From NCBI GenBank assembly GCA_964030785.1, contig OZ034970.1, positions 22,998,435 through 23,062,434 on the forward strand: a stretch of 64,000 nt of DNA. The letters are read 5' to 3'. A program made the position numbers and the translations under genes. This stretch comes from Siderastrea siderea. Its lineage: Eukaryota > Cnidaria > Anthozoa > Scleractinia > Rhizangiidae. Below, piece after piece: positions 11,620-21,572 of this stretch. The stretch's first letter is position 1. Each line of letters begins with the position of its first letter. Under the pieces are notes generated by a model that saw nothing but the letters and a program-made list of their open reading frames with translations, made no database searches and was not told where the DNA came from.

Positions 11620-14293
11620 TGAAAACTTTGAAAATACAAGTGAAATTTATCCTTAATTCTACGAGGACTCAATGCGATTACTTGTTTATAACACAGCGGG
11701 CAAAATTTTCGGGAAACTTTCCTACACGTTGAAACACAATCAGCCGGCCCTCAGAATAAAAGTACCTGCTCGTAAACAGTTCTAAAACAAGCATTTTAAC
11801 TGTTGCTCAGCGCACAGAACAAGAAAGACTGACCATTATGTACATCTTAAGAGATCAATACAATTCTAGTTCATTGACAAAACTCACTTAAAACTCAATG
11901 AACTCAGTAACTTTTATTCACCTGAGTTGCGAAGCTTCCTCTCGCTGGAAAAATTATCGACCACGTCGCTCCAAAGTTTTCAGTACTTTTAAAACAAATA
12001 ACAATTTGCTGTTTCCCGTAACACATGTAGGTTCACCTTTTGCAATTTCTCTTCAAGCAAACACCCGATTTCCATACCATTTTTGCCAACCATCTCGGTT
12101 TAAAGTCAAACTTTGAAGCGATCCTTGTGTTGAACAACTCACAATCCGTTCTTCGCTTCAAGATACCTACAAAATGCAAATGGCGCGCTCTCGAACTATG
12201 GCAATCAAATGCGAGTAATTTTGGCGCTTGGCCAATCAGGAATTAGTAATTTTGCCCTCGTCCGAAAGAAAATTAAGAAAAATGCCCTCTGTCTCAACCA
12301 ATCAGCATTTAGTAATTTTGCCCCCTATGTTATAAAAATAATAAGGCCTGTGTTCCCTGATCTCACTTAACTGATGATCCTGATCTCATGCATGTACGCA
12401 TCAATATAAATCAGTCACAAGCGTACCTCCCTGCCTACTCTTCAAAAGTTCTTTTAATCCATTTTCCGGTCATATGTACTATAACAGGCTAGGATTGTAA
12501 TACAGCTTACATGGCTTCTGTACAGTATGTTTATCTGTAGATGAAAGATTTCAGACCATAACATCACCTGTAAAATAATAAATCCCTATGAGTAATGGCC
12601 TGTGCATTTGCATTATGATACTTGCTTCAAATAATGCTCTGTGCAGTTTTGTCTTCTTTGGATCAAAATGGCATATCTTTTCTGCCAAGTTGTCAGAGTC
12701 ATTTAGATTCCCTTCACAAGCCAGAAAAGAGGGGACAGGCCAAGAAGACTGCAAGAATTGCTCTTAATGTATTTTGGCAAGTTAGTAAATTTTTTTTGGA
12801 GATAAGTGGCTGATTTCAAACTTCAAAACACACTTGCCTTTGAGCAGTTAGCACAAGTTTTTGTTATTTGTCACCAAAACTAGCTCGGGTTATGCAAGTT
12901 GGAAAATGTTTAGAATGCAAAATATTAGTAATATATTTATTATAAAAGGTGTTTAATAAGGGGAAGTGTCTTACTGATATTTTGTTTATGCCATTTGAGC
13001 TAAATATGAATGCCATTATCCACAGGAGATGGCATAGTAATTTTAGATGGATTAACTGGCTTGGAAATTTAGACCACAACCTACTGTTTCTCTTGTAGGG
13101 ACAAAATACTTGTTCTGGCCATTCAGTTTGCTCAATTTGGAATCCCACAGGATTTATTTGAATGGGATGTTTAATCACAACCTACTTTTGCTTTTGTAGG
13201 AACAGGGTGCTTGTTCCGGTCCATTCAGCTTTGTGTGTTTGGTACCCCACGAGATTCTCCAGACATTGAAGAGGGTGGCATCAAGGCAACTCCTCCAAAG
13301 GACGACAGCTCTGCTGCATCCAGTTTTTCTCGAACAACAGCCAGGCTTCTGTTTTGTGCAGGTGGTCTCCAGTTGTCGTACCTCACTTGGGGGGTCTTGC
13401 AAGAGCGGATAGTAACGCAAACCTACGAAGAGCACAAAGCTGATGGCACTGTGGAGATGGTTAATTTCACAAACTCTCAGTTCCTAGTATTTGTTAATCG
13501 TGCCCTTGCTTTTCTGGTAGCTTCAATTTACATATTGTTTACCAGACAGCCACGACACACTGCTCCGCTGTACAAGTATTCCTACTCATCCTTTTCAAAT
13601 ATCATGAGTAGCTGGTGTCAGTATGAAGCCCTGAAATATGTTAGCTTTCCGACACAGGTTCTCTGTAAAGCATCTAAGATTATTCCTGTTATGATAATGG
13701 GAAAAATAGTGTCCAACAAAACCTACCCCTACTATGATTATGTTGTTGCGGTGTTGCTTTCTGCAGGGGTCAGCCTGTTTCTCTTGGCTGCAGATCCATT
13801 GGGAAAGAAAACGTCAGCTGCCACAACTTTTTCTGGAGCTCTAATTCTCTTAGGATATATGGCCTTTGATAGCTTCACTTCCAATTGGCAATCGGAGCTC
13901 TTCAACTCATACAAAATGTCATCCATGCAAATGATGTTCGGTACAAATTTGTTTTCTTGTCTCTTTACGGTGTGGTCAATGATTGAAGGTGGGAATTTCT
14001 TGTCAGCGGTTGGGTTTATGCTGAGTCACCCTGAGTTTGCATTCCATTCCATGCTTTTGTCAGCGACGTCAGCGACAGGGCAGCTGTTTATTTTTTACAC
14101 CATTCAGTCCTTTGGACCAGTCGTGTTCACCATCATCATGACCATACGTATGATGCTAAGCATTATGTTGTCTTGCTTTGTCTATAATCACCCATTGTCT
14201 GCACAGGCAGTATTTGGTGTTTTTGTTGTGTTTTTTGCCCTATTTTTGCGTGTGTATGCCAGGTATCGCTCAAAGCCTTCTACAAAGGGTTAA
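11071..14293 (+). CDS. SLC35B2: SLC35B2-like PAPS transporter 1 (copy A, complete, two coding exons)
   Basis: The exons are 11071-11323 and 13200-14293, joined in phase (AGT-G|GT donor, TTTTGTAG|GA acceptor). They give 1347 nt and 448 residues, close to vertebrate SLC35B2 (about 430). The family moves 3'-phosphoadenosine 5'-phosphosulfate (PAPS) into the Golgi lumen for sulfation. Exon 1 gives an N-terminal hydrophobic segment and a luminal-type linker. Exon 2 gives the multi-span core with the hallmark stretches LSYLTWGVLQER, SSWCQYEALKYVSFPTQVLC, KASKIIPVMIMGK and FDSFTSNWQSELF, ending in a YARYRSKP basic tail. The start ATG at 11071 is chosen because it precedes the signal-like segment. 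Intron 1 (11324-13199) holds a hairpin element and a second decayed acceptor copy. Copy B of exon 2 is at 30029-31191. The conserved Arg in FVNRALAF is present here. Confidence 0.9.
11550..11681. mobile_element. Near-perfect 132 bp hairpin (MITE-like) in SLC35B2 intron 1
   Basis: The ends GTAATCGCAT and ATGCGATTAC, and the inner AAGGATAAATTTTCAC, TTTTCAAAGTTTTCAC and their inverses, fold into one long stem. There is no coding content. It lies just left of the duplicated block. Confidence 0.6.
11690..12589. other. SLC35B2 intron 1 sequence, single copy
   Basis: Intronic sequence with nothing recognisable except short repeated phrases such as ATTTAGTAATTTTGCCC and AATTAGTAATTTTGCCC near 12240-12330. 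The duplicated block begins at 12590. Confidence 0.4.
13076..13156 (+). repeat. Decayed tandem copy of the SLC35B2 exon 2 acceptor and first ~55 bp
   Basis: About 99-100 bp upstream of the true exon 2 start the sequence repeats the pattern CACAACCTACT...TTGTAGG, followed by ACTTGTTCTGGCCATTCAG. This compares with GCTTGTTCCGGTCCATTCAG in the real exon. A usable-looking AG acceptor is kept. Splicing here in phase with exon 1 would run about 33 codons into a TAG formed by the true acceptor. The same structure occurs in unit B at about 29905-29985. Confidence 0.7.
13200..14293 (+). CDS. SLC35B2: SLC35B2 exon 2, copy A (terminal coding exon)
   Basis: It runs from the TTTTGTAG acceptor to TAA at 14291-14293 and encodes residues 85-448, the whole transporter core. 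The stop differs from copy B, where two extra bases (GGTTA-TAAG) extend the frame by 23 codons. An AATAAA-like signal occurs near 14783. Confidence 0.88.
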
Positions 14294-14816
14294 GTATATC
14301 CTATATCATAATAGTTAGGTTTTGTATGCCTGGAATTTTTCATCTTTGAAAATTCTGAAATTCTCTGGAAAACTACATTTTAAATTAAGTCATAGTTGGT
14401 ACGATCAAATGGATGTTTTTGTTTTGAAAGTATAATATTACAAAATAATGCAAATCTGAAAAGAGTGGACATCAGAACACTATTTGATTTGTAATGTTAT
14501 TGTGTCAAGAGGAAACACCTTTACTTAAGGCAAATGAAGTAACTACAAGCTCATAACGGTAATCATCTTGGGGCTTGATCTCTTGCTTGATTAGTTGTGG
14601 CTCACTCCGCTGTAAAATCAAAGAGTTCACTCTGTTTTTTGGCACTGCAAAACTAATTAGGTTTTGTTTGTTTGAATTTGAGTGTCAGTGAAGGTTTTGA
14701 TATGATTTTAAATTATGAAGTTCTGATTGTGAAGTCTGCAAACTCCTGAAAATTCTTCAGAATTTTGACACAGTTTCAAAGGCAAAATAAACCTGTTTAA
14801 TATAAAGCCTGGGGAG

Positions 14817-15563
14817 AGGGGCTTACTCCCTATAATAAGCTACATGGGGAGGCTCCACCCAAAAGGTGTATGATCACTCCACTGGGCTTGCAATATACAA
14901 AAGGGTAGGGAAATGTGTCATTTTAATAGTGTTTTAAGGGTTGCCACAAGTACTACAATGCGTTGCAAAATGTTCGCAGAAATTGCAATGCAAAAATATA
15001 GGAAACCTTTAGTGCCTTCAGGCAACCAGAGGGCTTCGATGATCTACTGTTTTGTAGTACTGTTTTGTTTTTCGATGATCTACTGTTAGTTATCTTTAAG
15101 TTACAGATAAGGTGCAATTTTTTGTCTCAGGTGTGTAGAAGGGATACCATATTTTTTTTTATAAGAGTTAATATATTAGAGGATATGAGTTTACAACCTA
15201 AGGGTGAAGCCTTCCTGTACCAAACTTCATTGAGTATCCCCTCCCCCCTTTTCCTGGAGTAAAAGTTGGTTTCCTCAGAGCCCGGGGGTGGGGCACTCCC
15301 TAAAAATTGGAGGGCTCTACATTTCCAATATTATTCAAGACACACTTCTCAAGAGAAGATAACAATTTAAAAAGTATCTTTATGTAAAACCCAAACCCAA
15401 ACCCAATTCCCAACCAGATCGCAAAAACCTAACCCTATTTCAGGCCAAAATGGTCAAAATCTATACCCTATTTCAGACTAAAATGGCTGGGAAAACTCTA
15501 CCCTTTGGTGCCACACATACCTATGTAGCTCATATAAGGGAGTACCCCCCCCCCCCCCCCCCG
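14817..15563. mobile_element. MITE-like element downstream of SLC35B2 (unit A)
   Basis: The left end GGGGCTTACTCCCTATAATA and the inverse of the right end (GGGGTACTCCCTTATATGAG) match imperfectly. The right end carries a C run of about 17. It was present before the duplication, since the same element is at about 31622-32342 in unit B. Confidence 0.5.
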
Positions 15564-16399
15564 CTGGGTCTCAGTGGCAGAGCATTGGGTGATACTTTCA
15601 TTTATTGCTACTCACAAAAGTTTCCAAGGTCAGCACTTAAGAGTACCACTGTTGAGATTGAAACAATGTAGGAAGCAAACAGCACCACAGGAAAATAATG
15701 AGTTTCTACTGTATTAATTTGACTCTAGAAGTGATTACACTGCCAGCCATGCTATATGGTTAAACAAGATTTCTGTTAAATACAGTCAAGTAGTTTTGGT
15801 TGGTGTAGAGTATTTGAAACTGTGTATTTTGGTCTAGAACTAGGTAGTTTCTGTTGGGAAAAATATATAGAAAAAGCCCCCCCAAAATTAAAAATCTATT
15901 TAAGTGTCAGGGTCACAAAAGCAAAATAGTAAGCATTGCTTTGAAGTCTGAACAAAAGGACTTTGTGTAGACATAATGCTGTGTACACGTACATGTACCT
16001 CTCATCCCATTCTTAGTAAAATGCTACAATAAGACAACCATGGAGATGATATTTGTAACTCAATTTAGAGGTGTCATATTTTTACAAAGAAAAATTTCAA
16101 ATCATACATGCCTAAGATTTGTCCAGTCAAACCCAAAAAGCTGTGACTACGTGTTAATTCTTATCTCTCTATGGATGTTGTCATCTAACAGCTGTGGTGA
16201 TTGACAACACAGCTATCTATGTTTCCATTACAGTTGTTAAAATTTCGACATCATGGTTTGGCTAAAACCAATCAGCTGCAAGGCAAATCTGCAAATAAGC
16301 CATAAACATAGCAAATTATTTAACCCTGCAGAGCTCTTGCACTAATATAGTTTATCTTGTTGGTCATGCCTCTTGACAAAGTAGAATAAAGTTGTTGTC

Positions 16400-16449
16400 A
16401 TGGCTTTCTGGGATAATTTTGACATTACTCCAGCATCAAATGAAAATTG
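16400..16449 (+). other. Possible small first coding exon of an unidentified gene
   Basis: An ATG opens MAFWDNFDITPASNEN and is followed by a near-consensus donor, GTAAGTA. The stretch is kept in unit B (about 33174-33223). I could not join it in frame to the candidate exon at 17102-17297, so the gene is unproven. Confidence 0.25.
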
Positions 16450-17101
16450 TAAGTAAGGTACTAGAAGTAATGTCTATATATATTTTTGTGGCATTGTGTT
16501 TTGAAAGTGGGAATTTCATAACTTAAAATAGAATCATTTAAAGGCAAAACATTTGATGGTTTCTGTTCAAAATTTCCCATTGAGTGACTTTTTAAGCTAA
16601 CAATTTGATTTTTTGAAAGCAATCTGGTTTCTGGTTAGCCATTATTTGTGTCATCATGCCATGCTCCTCATGAAAATATTGCATGACCACCCATATAATG
16701 GCTGTGTGGGAGACTAGTTTTTGGTTGACAACTGAAAAAGTTACTAGATAGTATTGCCACAGAGCTTCTCATTTAGATTTAAAACAGTTGAAGTGCTCTG
16801 GGCAAAAACATCTTAAGTGGACTTTCACGTCAAATACTTGGTACTATTTTTTTAAAAGTTCTTTAGCCTGTGAACAGGCATTCTAGTTGGGGAAAGGGTG
16901 AGAACAGTCTCCCCTTGCTCTTCGCGCGGGCTATCCCCTACCGGAGCCTGTTAACATGCTAGAAGTTCTTTATTTCAGTCAAGGAAAAACAGATTTGCAG
17001 GAAAAAAAATTGGTCACTTTATATGTTCTTTTAATTAAGTGCTTCAATTACATGTACAAAGTTGTAAGGCACAAAAAATTTTATTGCAAGTGTTCCCTTT
17101 A

Positions 17102-17297
17102 GGTACATGCAGCAACTAAGTTATGTTAAAAAAGTGAGAACGGTTTGGGTTGAACAGGCACAAAAGTTCAATCATAATTATAGTAAAATAGCTTGTTTTG
17201 ATTCTCTACTAAGAAATGGTAGAAAATTGTACACTAGTGTGAAGCGAACGTCTTATTATAGTCAAAAGTGCAACAATATGAGTCTTGTACAATGCGT
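17102..17297 (+). other. Possible internal exon of an unidentified gene
   Basis: It is bounded by TTCCCTTTAG and a TGC|GTAAGT donor and is open for about 65 codons (KKVRTVWVEQAQKFNHNYSK...). Unit B keeps the frame with a few replacements, but its donor reads GTAACT. There is no recognised domain. Confidence 0.25.
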
Positions 17298-18752
17298 AAG
17301 TTACAATAATTATCAAATGTTTTGATTCATTGGCTTTATTTAAGTGTCAGTCCCCTAGCTAGCCACAAGTGGTCTAATAAAGAACATATAGCAACACTCA
17401 CTTTTGTACAAAGCTATATTAATTTATAGTATGTTATCGTCAAGTATAATAGCATGCTATACTCAAGCTTGAGGGGAAGCTTGTATCAGGTGTAGAATAC
17501 CAGCAGTCTGACAGTGAAGTGTGTGATACAAGAAACGAAAATGGCCATCATTAGCGAATAAGCACCAATAACAAGCTGCAAGCACAAGTGTTCCTTGTGC
17601 CATTCTTGCATCACTCACCTAATAATTATTCTTGTAGATAAACAATGATTGCTGTAATCTTTATCAGGCATTAATAACATTTTGTTAGAACTCAATGTAC
17701 CCAGTCGTGAATAGAATGGGTTTTAACCAGGTGTTAACCATACACTAGCTATGTCATTTGACAGACAAGTTACGGATATAACTATTGCACAATGCAGCGG
17801 TAATTGGTTTTCTGTTCATAAGGCCCCCACTGTGCACACACATTACATGAGTTTTGGAAGCAGAAGCTGCTTCTAAGAAGCAAGAAAAGGGTCCCAAGTT
17901 TTAAAGAAACATTTTGCTTAACAGCAAACGTTGCATGTACACACGAAAGGCGTAAATTTTGGAGAACATAAACGTTTTGGGAACAATGTTTCCTTACTAG
18001 TTTTGGTGAGCCTCTAAACCACGAACAGAGCAATTTGAGTATGGGTTGAGCAGACATCTGAGCTATTTTCTTGGTTTCTTTTACTTCCAGTTCCTGCCTC
18101 CCCCTTGGTTGCTACTGCCTTGTGTGCTTTTTTTCTATTGTGGAAAATCATTTTCATGTTGCATTATTTAATTTTATTTCACTTCCCACTACCTCAGGAA
18201 GCTCACTTCTGTGTTTTCTTTTCTGCCTATCATAAATTTCTTGCTCCCTTTCCTCCAAGGTTTGCCTCCCCCCCCCCCCCCTGCTTGCAGATGTCTCCTA
18301 TTTCTTGTGCTTCACATAGAGAAGGGACGTCTGTGTAATGCTGTTGCTAATCCTGTTCCAGCATCCTGGTGTTTGGGTTTAAAATTTCCCATAACCAATG
18401 TCAATGTTGTTTTGCAAAAGAAAAGTTTTTTTCCCAGAAGACTTTGTTCTTGGGAGAGGCTGCTGTTTTCACACTGTCCTTTCAAAGTGTCTTGACCCTC
18501 TTAACTATCAGTACTGCCTTAAAAGCTTAGGAAGAGTCATCATCAAAAAGTTCCTCATCGATTTTTTACAAGTTATTCAGTCCCCCTCACTCCTATCCCT
18601 TTTCAATGCACCGTTTTCTGTTGCTATGATTCTCAGTAGGCAAAAACATAGCACTCAATCACACATTTTTTTATTTATCAATGGAAAACTCTGCTAACTG
18701 AATTTATGGGCCACAACAGGTATCTTGAGTAATTCCTTATGATAGCTATTAA

Positions 18753-20324
18753 CAGGGCTCGAGATTAACGGTAGCCAACTAGTCACAGACTAGTAGAAAT
18801 TCCGTTTTGACCAGTAAGTTTAGCCCTTTCACTAGCCATTTTGGCTAGTGAAAATTTACAAAGCACTAAAGCACCGGATGGAAACCAAACTAAATATTGC
18901 TTCTGGTGATTGGATCTCAAAAGCAAATTGAGTGAGCAGAAAGTAAAACTTATTCCGTAGAAGGATATCATAATGTTCGCATGATACTTGTTTTGTCCTC
19001 TCAACGTTTTTCCCCACTAATTCTTGTATCAGATGGCAACGTTTTCGTCGTCATTTTTACGTTGGAACGAAATCAGCCGTCTTCAGAACGTTTTACCATA
19101 CGTTTCCTTGAAAGGTCCATTAGTGCGTTCATGTGATTTTTTCTACACGTTAGTAGATGTAGGATCACACAATTTTTTAGTCTTCTGTTACCGACTTTTT
19201 TTCCATTTTTGCTACGTTCGACAGCTTCTCTTCCCAGCGTTTCCCTCTACGTAACGTCTTCACATTATTCTACGTACGTAAGTAGGTTCGTCGATTTATC
19301 GAGTCTAGCCTTCTCAACGTTTCTTTGTACGTTAGCACGTTTGCACGACATTGTTCTGTTCTTCCTAAGGTCTTCAGCGTGTTAGGTTCATTCGTACGAT
19401 GACATGGATGAGTCGACACTGGCCTTAGCGTTTCTCTGTACGTTAGTATGTTCATACGGTATTAGTCTTGTCTTCTCAACGTTTATCCGTACGTTAGTGC
19501 GATTGTAGTTGTCTCATTTACGTTTCTCCGTAATTTATTGTCCCACTGTAATAGTTCAGTTTGTCCGTTCGGCGTTCTTCCGTACGTCACACACGTTCTT
19601 ACGGAATTAGTTTTGTCTAATAACGTTTCTCCATAACGTTAGTAGCTGCGCATTTTGCTAGTCTCTATATCTTGGTACATTGGCGGCGTTTCTCCCTACT
19701 GTAGTGCATTTGCAAAAAGCGTGTTTGATATGACTTCTCAACGTTTTTTCCGTACCTTAGTAAGTTCGAACCTTATTAGCTTTTTTCTGCTAAATGTTTC
19801 TCCGCACTTAAATATGCTTATAATTTACTAGTCTTCTCTTGTAGACGTTTTTCCGTACGTGAGTTGAGTGCTGTATCAGTATTGTCTTTTTGACGTTGCT
19901 CTGTACGTTACAACGTTCTTACAATGTTAGGTCTTGCCTTCCCAACCTGTCTCCGTACCATGACATGCTCATATAAGGTTAAGTGTTCGAGTTATTCGTT
20001 ATGATCTGACCGAAACGGAAAGGCGTGAGGCGTGAACTACATCGCGCCAAGGAATTTGCCCTGAAGGCACATAGTACTTTGTATTCCGCGTGTGAGGATC
20101 TTTAACCGTTGGAAAGAATAATCAACATTCAAGTTCTTCACTCTTGACATTACAGATAGAGAGGCACGTTTACAGTACTTAACTCGGCTGAAAATTAGAC
20201 ATATTGAACGCAGTAGGAGATTTTGCAAAAACAGTCTGGCTAGTGAAAATTTATTTCGGCTAGTGAAATCAAGCCTCTCACTAGCCACTTGGTTACTAAG
20301 CTGAAAAGTTAGTCTCGAGCCCTG
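18753..20324. mobile_element. 1.57 kb terminal-inverted-repeat element, unit A only, with internal minisatellite
   Basis: The ends are CAGGGCTCGAGATTAAC and the inverse of CAGGGCTCGAGACTAAC. TATTAA is duplicated on the flanks (18747-18752, 20325-20330). Unit B has a single TATTAA at 35517-35522, the empty site. Subterminal GGCTAGTGAAA motifs recur at both ends. A 6 bp duplication does not fit the 8 bp expected for hAT, so the class is open. There is no transposase. Confidence 0.8.
18960..19990. repeat. Diverged minisatellite, unit about 50-57 bp
   Basis: Roughly 18-20 decayed units centre on CAACGTTTCTCCGTACGTTA followed by GT.CGTTC.TAC and a T-rich spacer ending TTGTCTTCT. It fills most of the 18753-20324 element. 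Confidence 0.6.
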
Positions 20325-20715
20325 TATTAAGATTGATTCCAGCAATGCCTCTTTTCAAGCAACCAATTAAAGCATGGCCCCACCACCCCAGGGAAACAGC
20401 AGGATACTGGAATACGATAAGCAACAGTGTTACACAGACATCCCACTTCCGTGTGAAGCAAAGGAGAAAGGTTACCTCCCCCCCTCCCCCCAGAAAAAGT
20501 TTCAACTTGAAGGTTTGAGATGTCAGCGTGGTATTGTGAGTATTATGAAGTCTCACTATTTTGTCTGCTTTTAACCTCAAATAAAATTTCGCTGTAGGTC
20601 ACTTAGACCTGGGCGAGTTCGCACGTGGGCGAATTGACTGGCAGTTGAACATCATTGCTGAACCTTTGGGGAACCTGAAGTGTATATGTAGTATTGTCTC
20701 GAACTCTCGCTCTGC

Positions 20716-21246
20716 TTACTTATCACGATCTTCTTTTGCTCTTATAAGCTTCTGAATACGATCCAGTACAATCTCATTGCTACATTTACAGCATTCAGGG
20801 TCATAAGGTGGCTCCACAAGCAATACTCCCATAACAGACAGGACGGCGCTGTTTTCAGAACACTCGCTTACTGGTACTCGGTTACGAGTGAGCCATTCAG
20901 TCAGATCCCCTTTCCTTTTCGCCAGTTCATCTTCTGAATAGTCAATACGTTTCTCAGCTTCTACAAAATCAGTTATTTTGTAGGAAGGACCTTCGCTTGG
21001 GCCAGAATCTTTTTCTGAATCAACACGAGAAATCGCATGTCCCAACACGAAAGTGAGCTTCTTTGCATCGGTTGAACCTTCATTTCCTTCGTCTAAAACG
21101 ACAGTGCGAGTTACTGGATCGATGGTATGTACCCATCCTACTTTCTTGCTACTGTCAGAGAGAACAATTGTAATTCTCTTGTTAGTAAATTTTCGTAAAT
21201 TTACCATTGACAGTGAAGACCAACTGTGCTCTTTCTTGTCCGCCAT
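20716..21246 (-). CDS. GEMIN6: GEMIN6-like SMN-complex protein, copy A
   Basis: A single uninterrupted 176-codon frame, close to human GEMIN6 (167). GEMIN6 pairs with GEMIN7 as an Sm-like dimer in the SMN complex that assembles spliceosomal snRNPs. Visible support: an Sm-like first half with KVGWVHTIDPVTRTVVLDE and GHAISRV, then a second half with SEDELAKRKGDLTEWL and VMGVLLVEPPYDPECCKCSN followed by EIVLDRIQKLI, matching the family's C-terminal domain. ATG at 21246 is chosen over an upstream GTG because the homology begins there. An ACGTCATGG motif overlaps the start. The intronless form could reflect ancient retroposition or simple intron loss. Copy B is at 35866-36396, with 16 replacements. 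Confidence 0.9.
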   Translation of the reverse strand: MADKKEHSWSSLSMVNLRKFTNKRITIVLSDSSKKVGWVHTIDPVTRTVVLDEGNEGSTDAKKLTFVLGHAISRVDSEKDSGPSEGPSYKITDFVEAEKRIDYSEDELAKRKGDLTEWLTRNRVPVSECSENSAVLSVMGVLLVEPPYDPECCKCSNEIVLDRIQKLIRAKEDRDK

Positions 21247-21551
21247 GACGTAAAAATCCGCTGGGTTTGATCGCGGGCTACTCTGAGCGCCACAACCAGG
21301 GCGGAAAAAGGTCCTGGCCACTCAAAGCCCCTAGTTCAAAGCTTCCTGCGGGGCAGTGCCGCGGAGAATACGTACCCCTGGTTGTGGAAAACTGCGTCCC
21401 TGCTTAATCCGCTCATGAAACATATTCCCAATTTAGTTTATTGCATATTCTATCTTTCCTTCCTTTGACGAAATAAGGAACTAGGAGACATCTACTGGGA
21501 AGTTTCATGTCCTCTGAGAAGGTCCTGAGTCCTGGAGGAGAGGGGTTGTTA

Positions 21552-21572
21552 GGTGGGTGGGTGGGTGGGTGG
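21552..21572 (+). promoter_or_regulatory. G-quadruplex-type (GGGT)n tract upstream of GEMIN6 copy A
   Basis: Four consecutive GGGT blocks lie about 300 bp upstream of the GEMIN6 start, on the opposite strand to the gene. The tract is identical in unit B at 36722-36742. A regulatory role is inferred only. Confidence 0.4.

Larger units (their letters stand above)
15564..20715. other. Intergenic region between SLC35B2-A and GEMIN6-A
   Basis: No firm gene is seen. It contains possible small plus-strand exons (16400-16449 and 17102-17297, listed separately), a decayed hairpin at 16864-16970 with AGCCTGTGAACAGGC-type ends, a C run near 18268-18282, and the 1.57 kb insertion at 18753-20324. Open frames near 20340-20570 are not preserved in unit B, where one gains a TAG. 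Confidence 0.5.

Noticed and set aside
9437..15562. Long C runs (for example 9437-9456 and 15546-15562) considered as regulatory
   Set aside because: They sit at subterminal positions of transposons and are simple slippage tracts.
18960..19990. Repeat array considered as a CRISPR-like or satellite structure
   Set aside because: The units are diverged and contiguous without spacers, within a eukaryotic transposon, so it is a minisatellite.
20374..20574. Open frame MAPPPQGNSRILEYDKQQ near GEMIN6 copy A, considered as an exon
   Set aside because: The matching unit B sequence has a stop (AAG to TAG), and no supported upstream junction was found.
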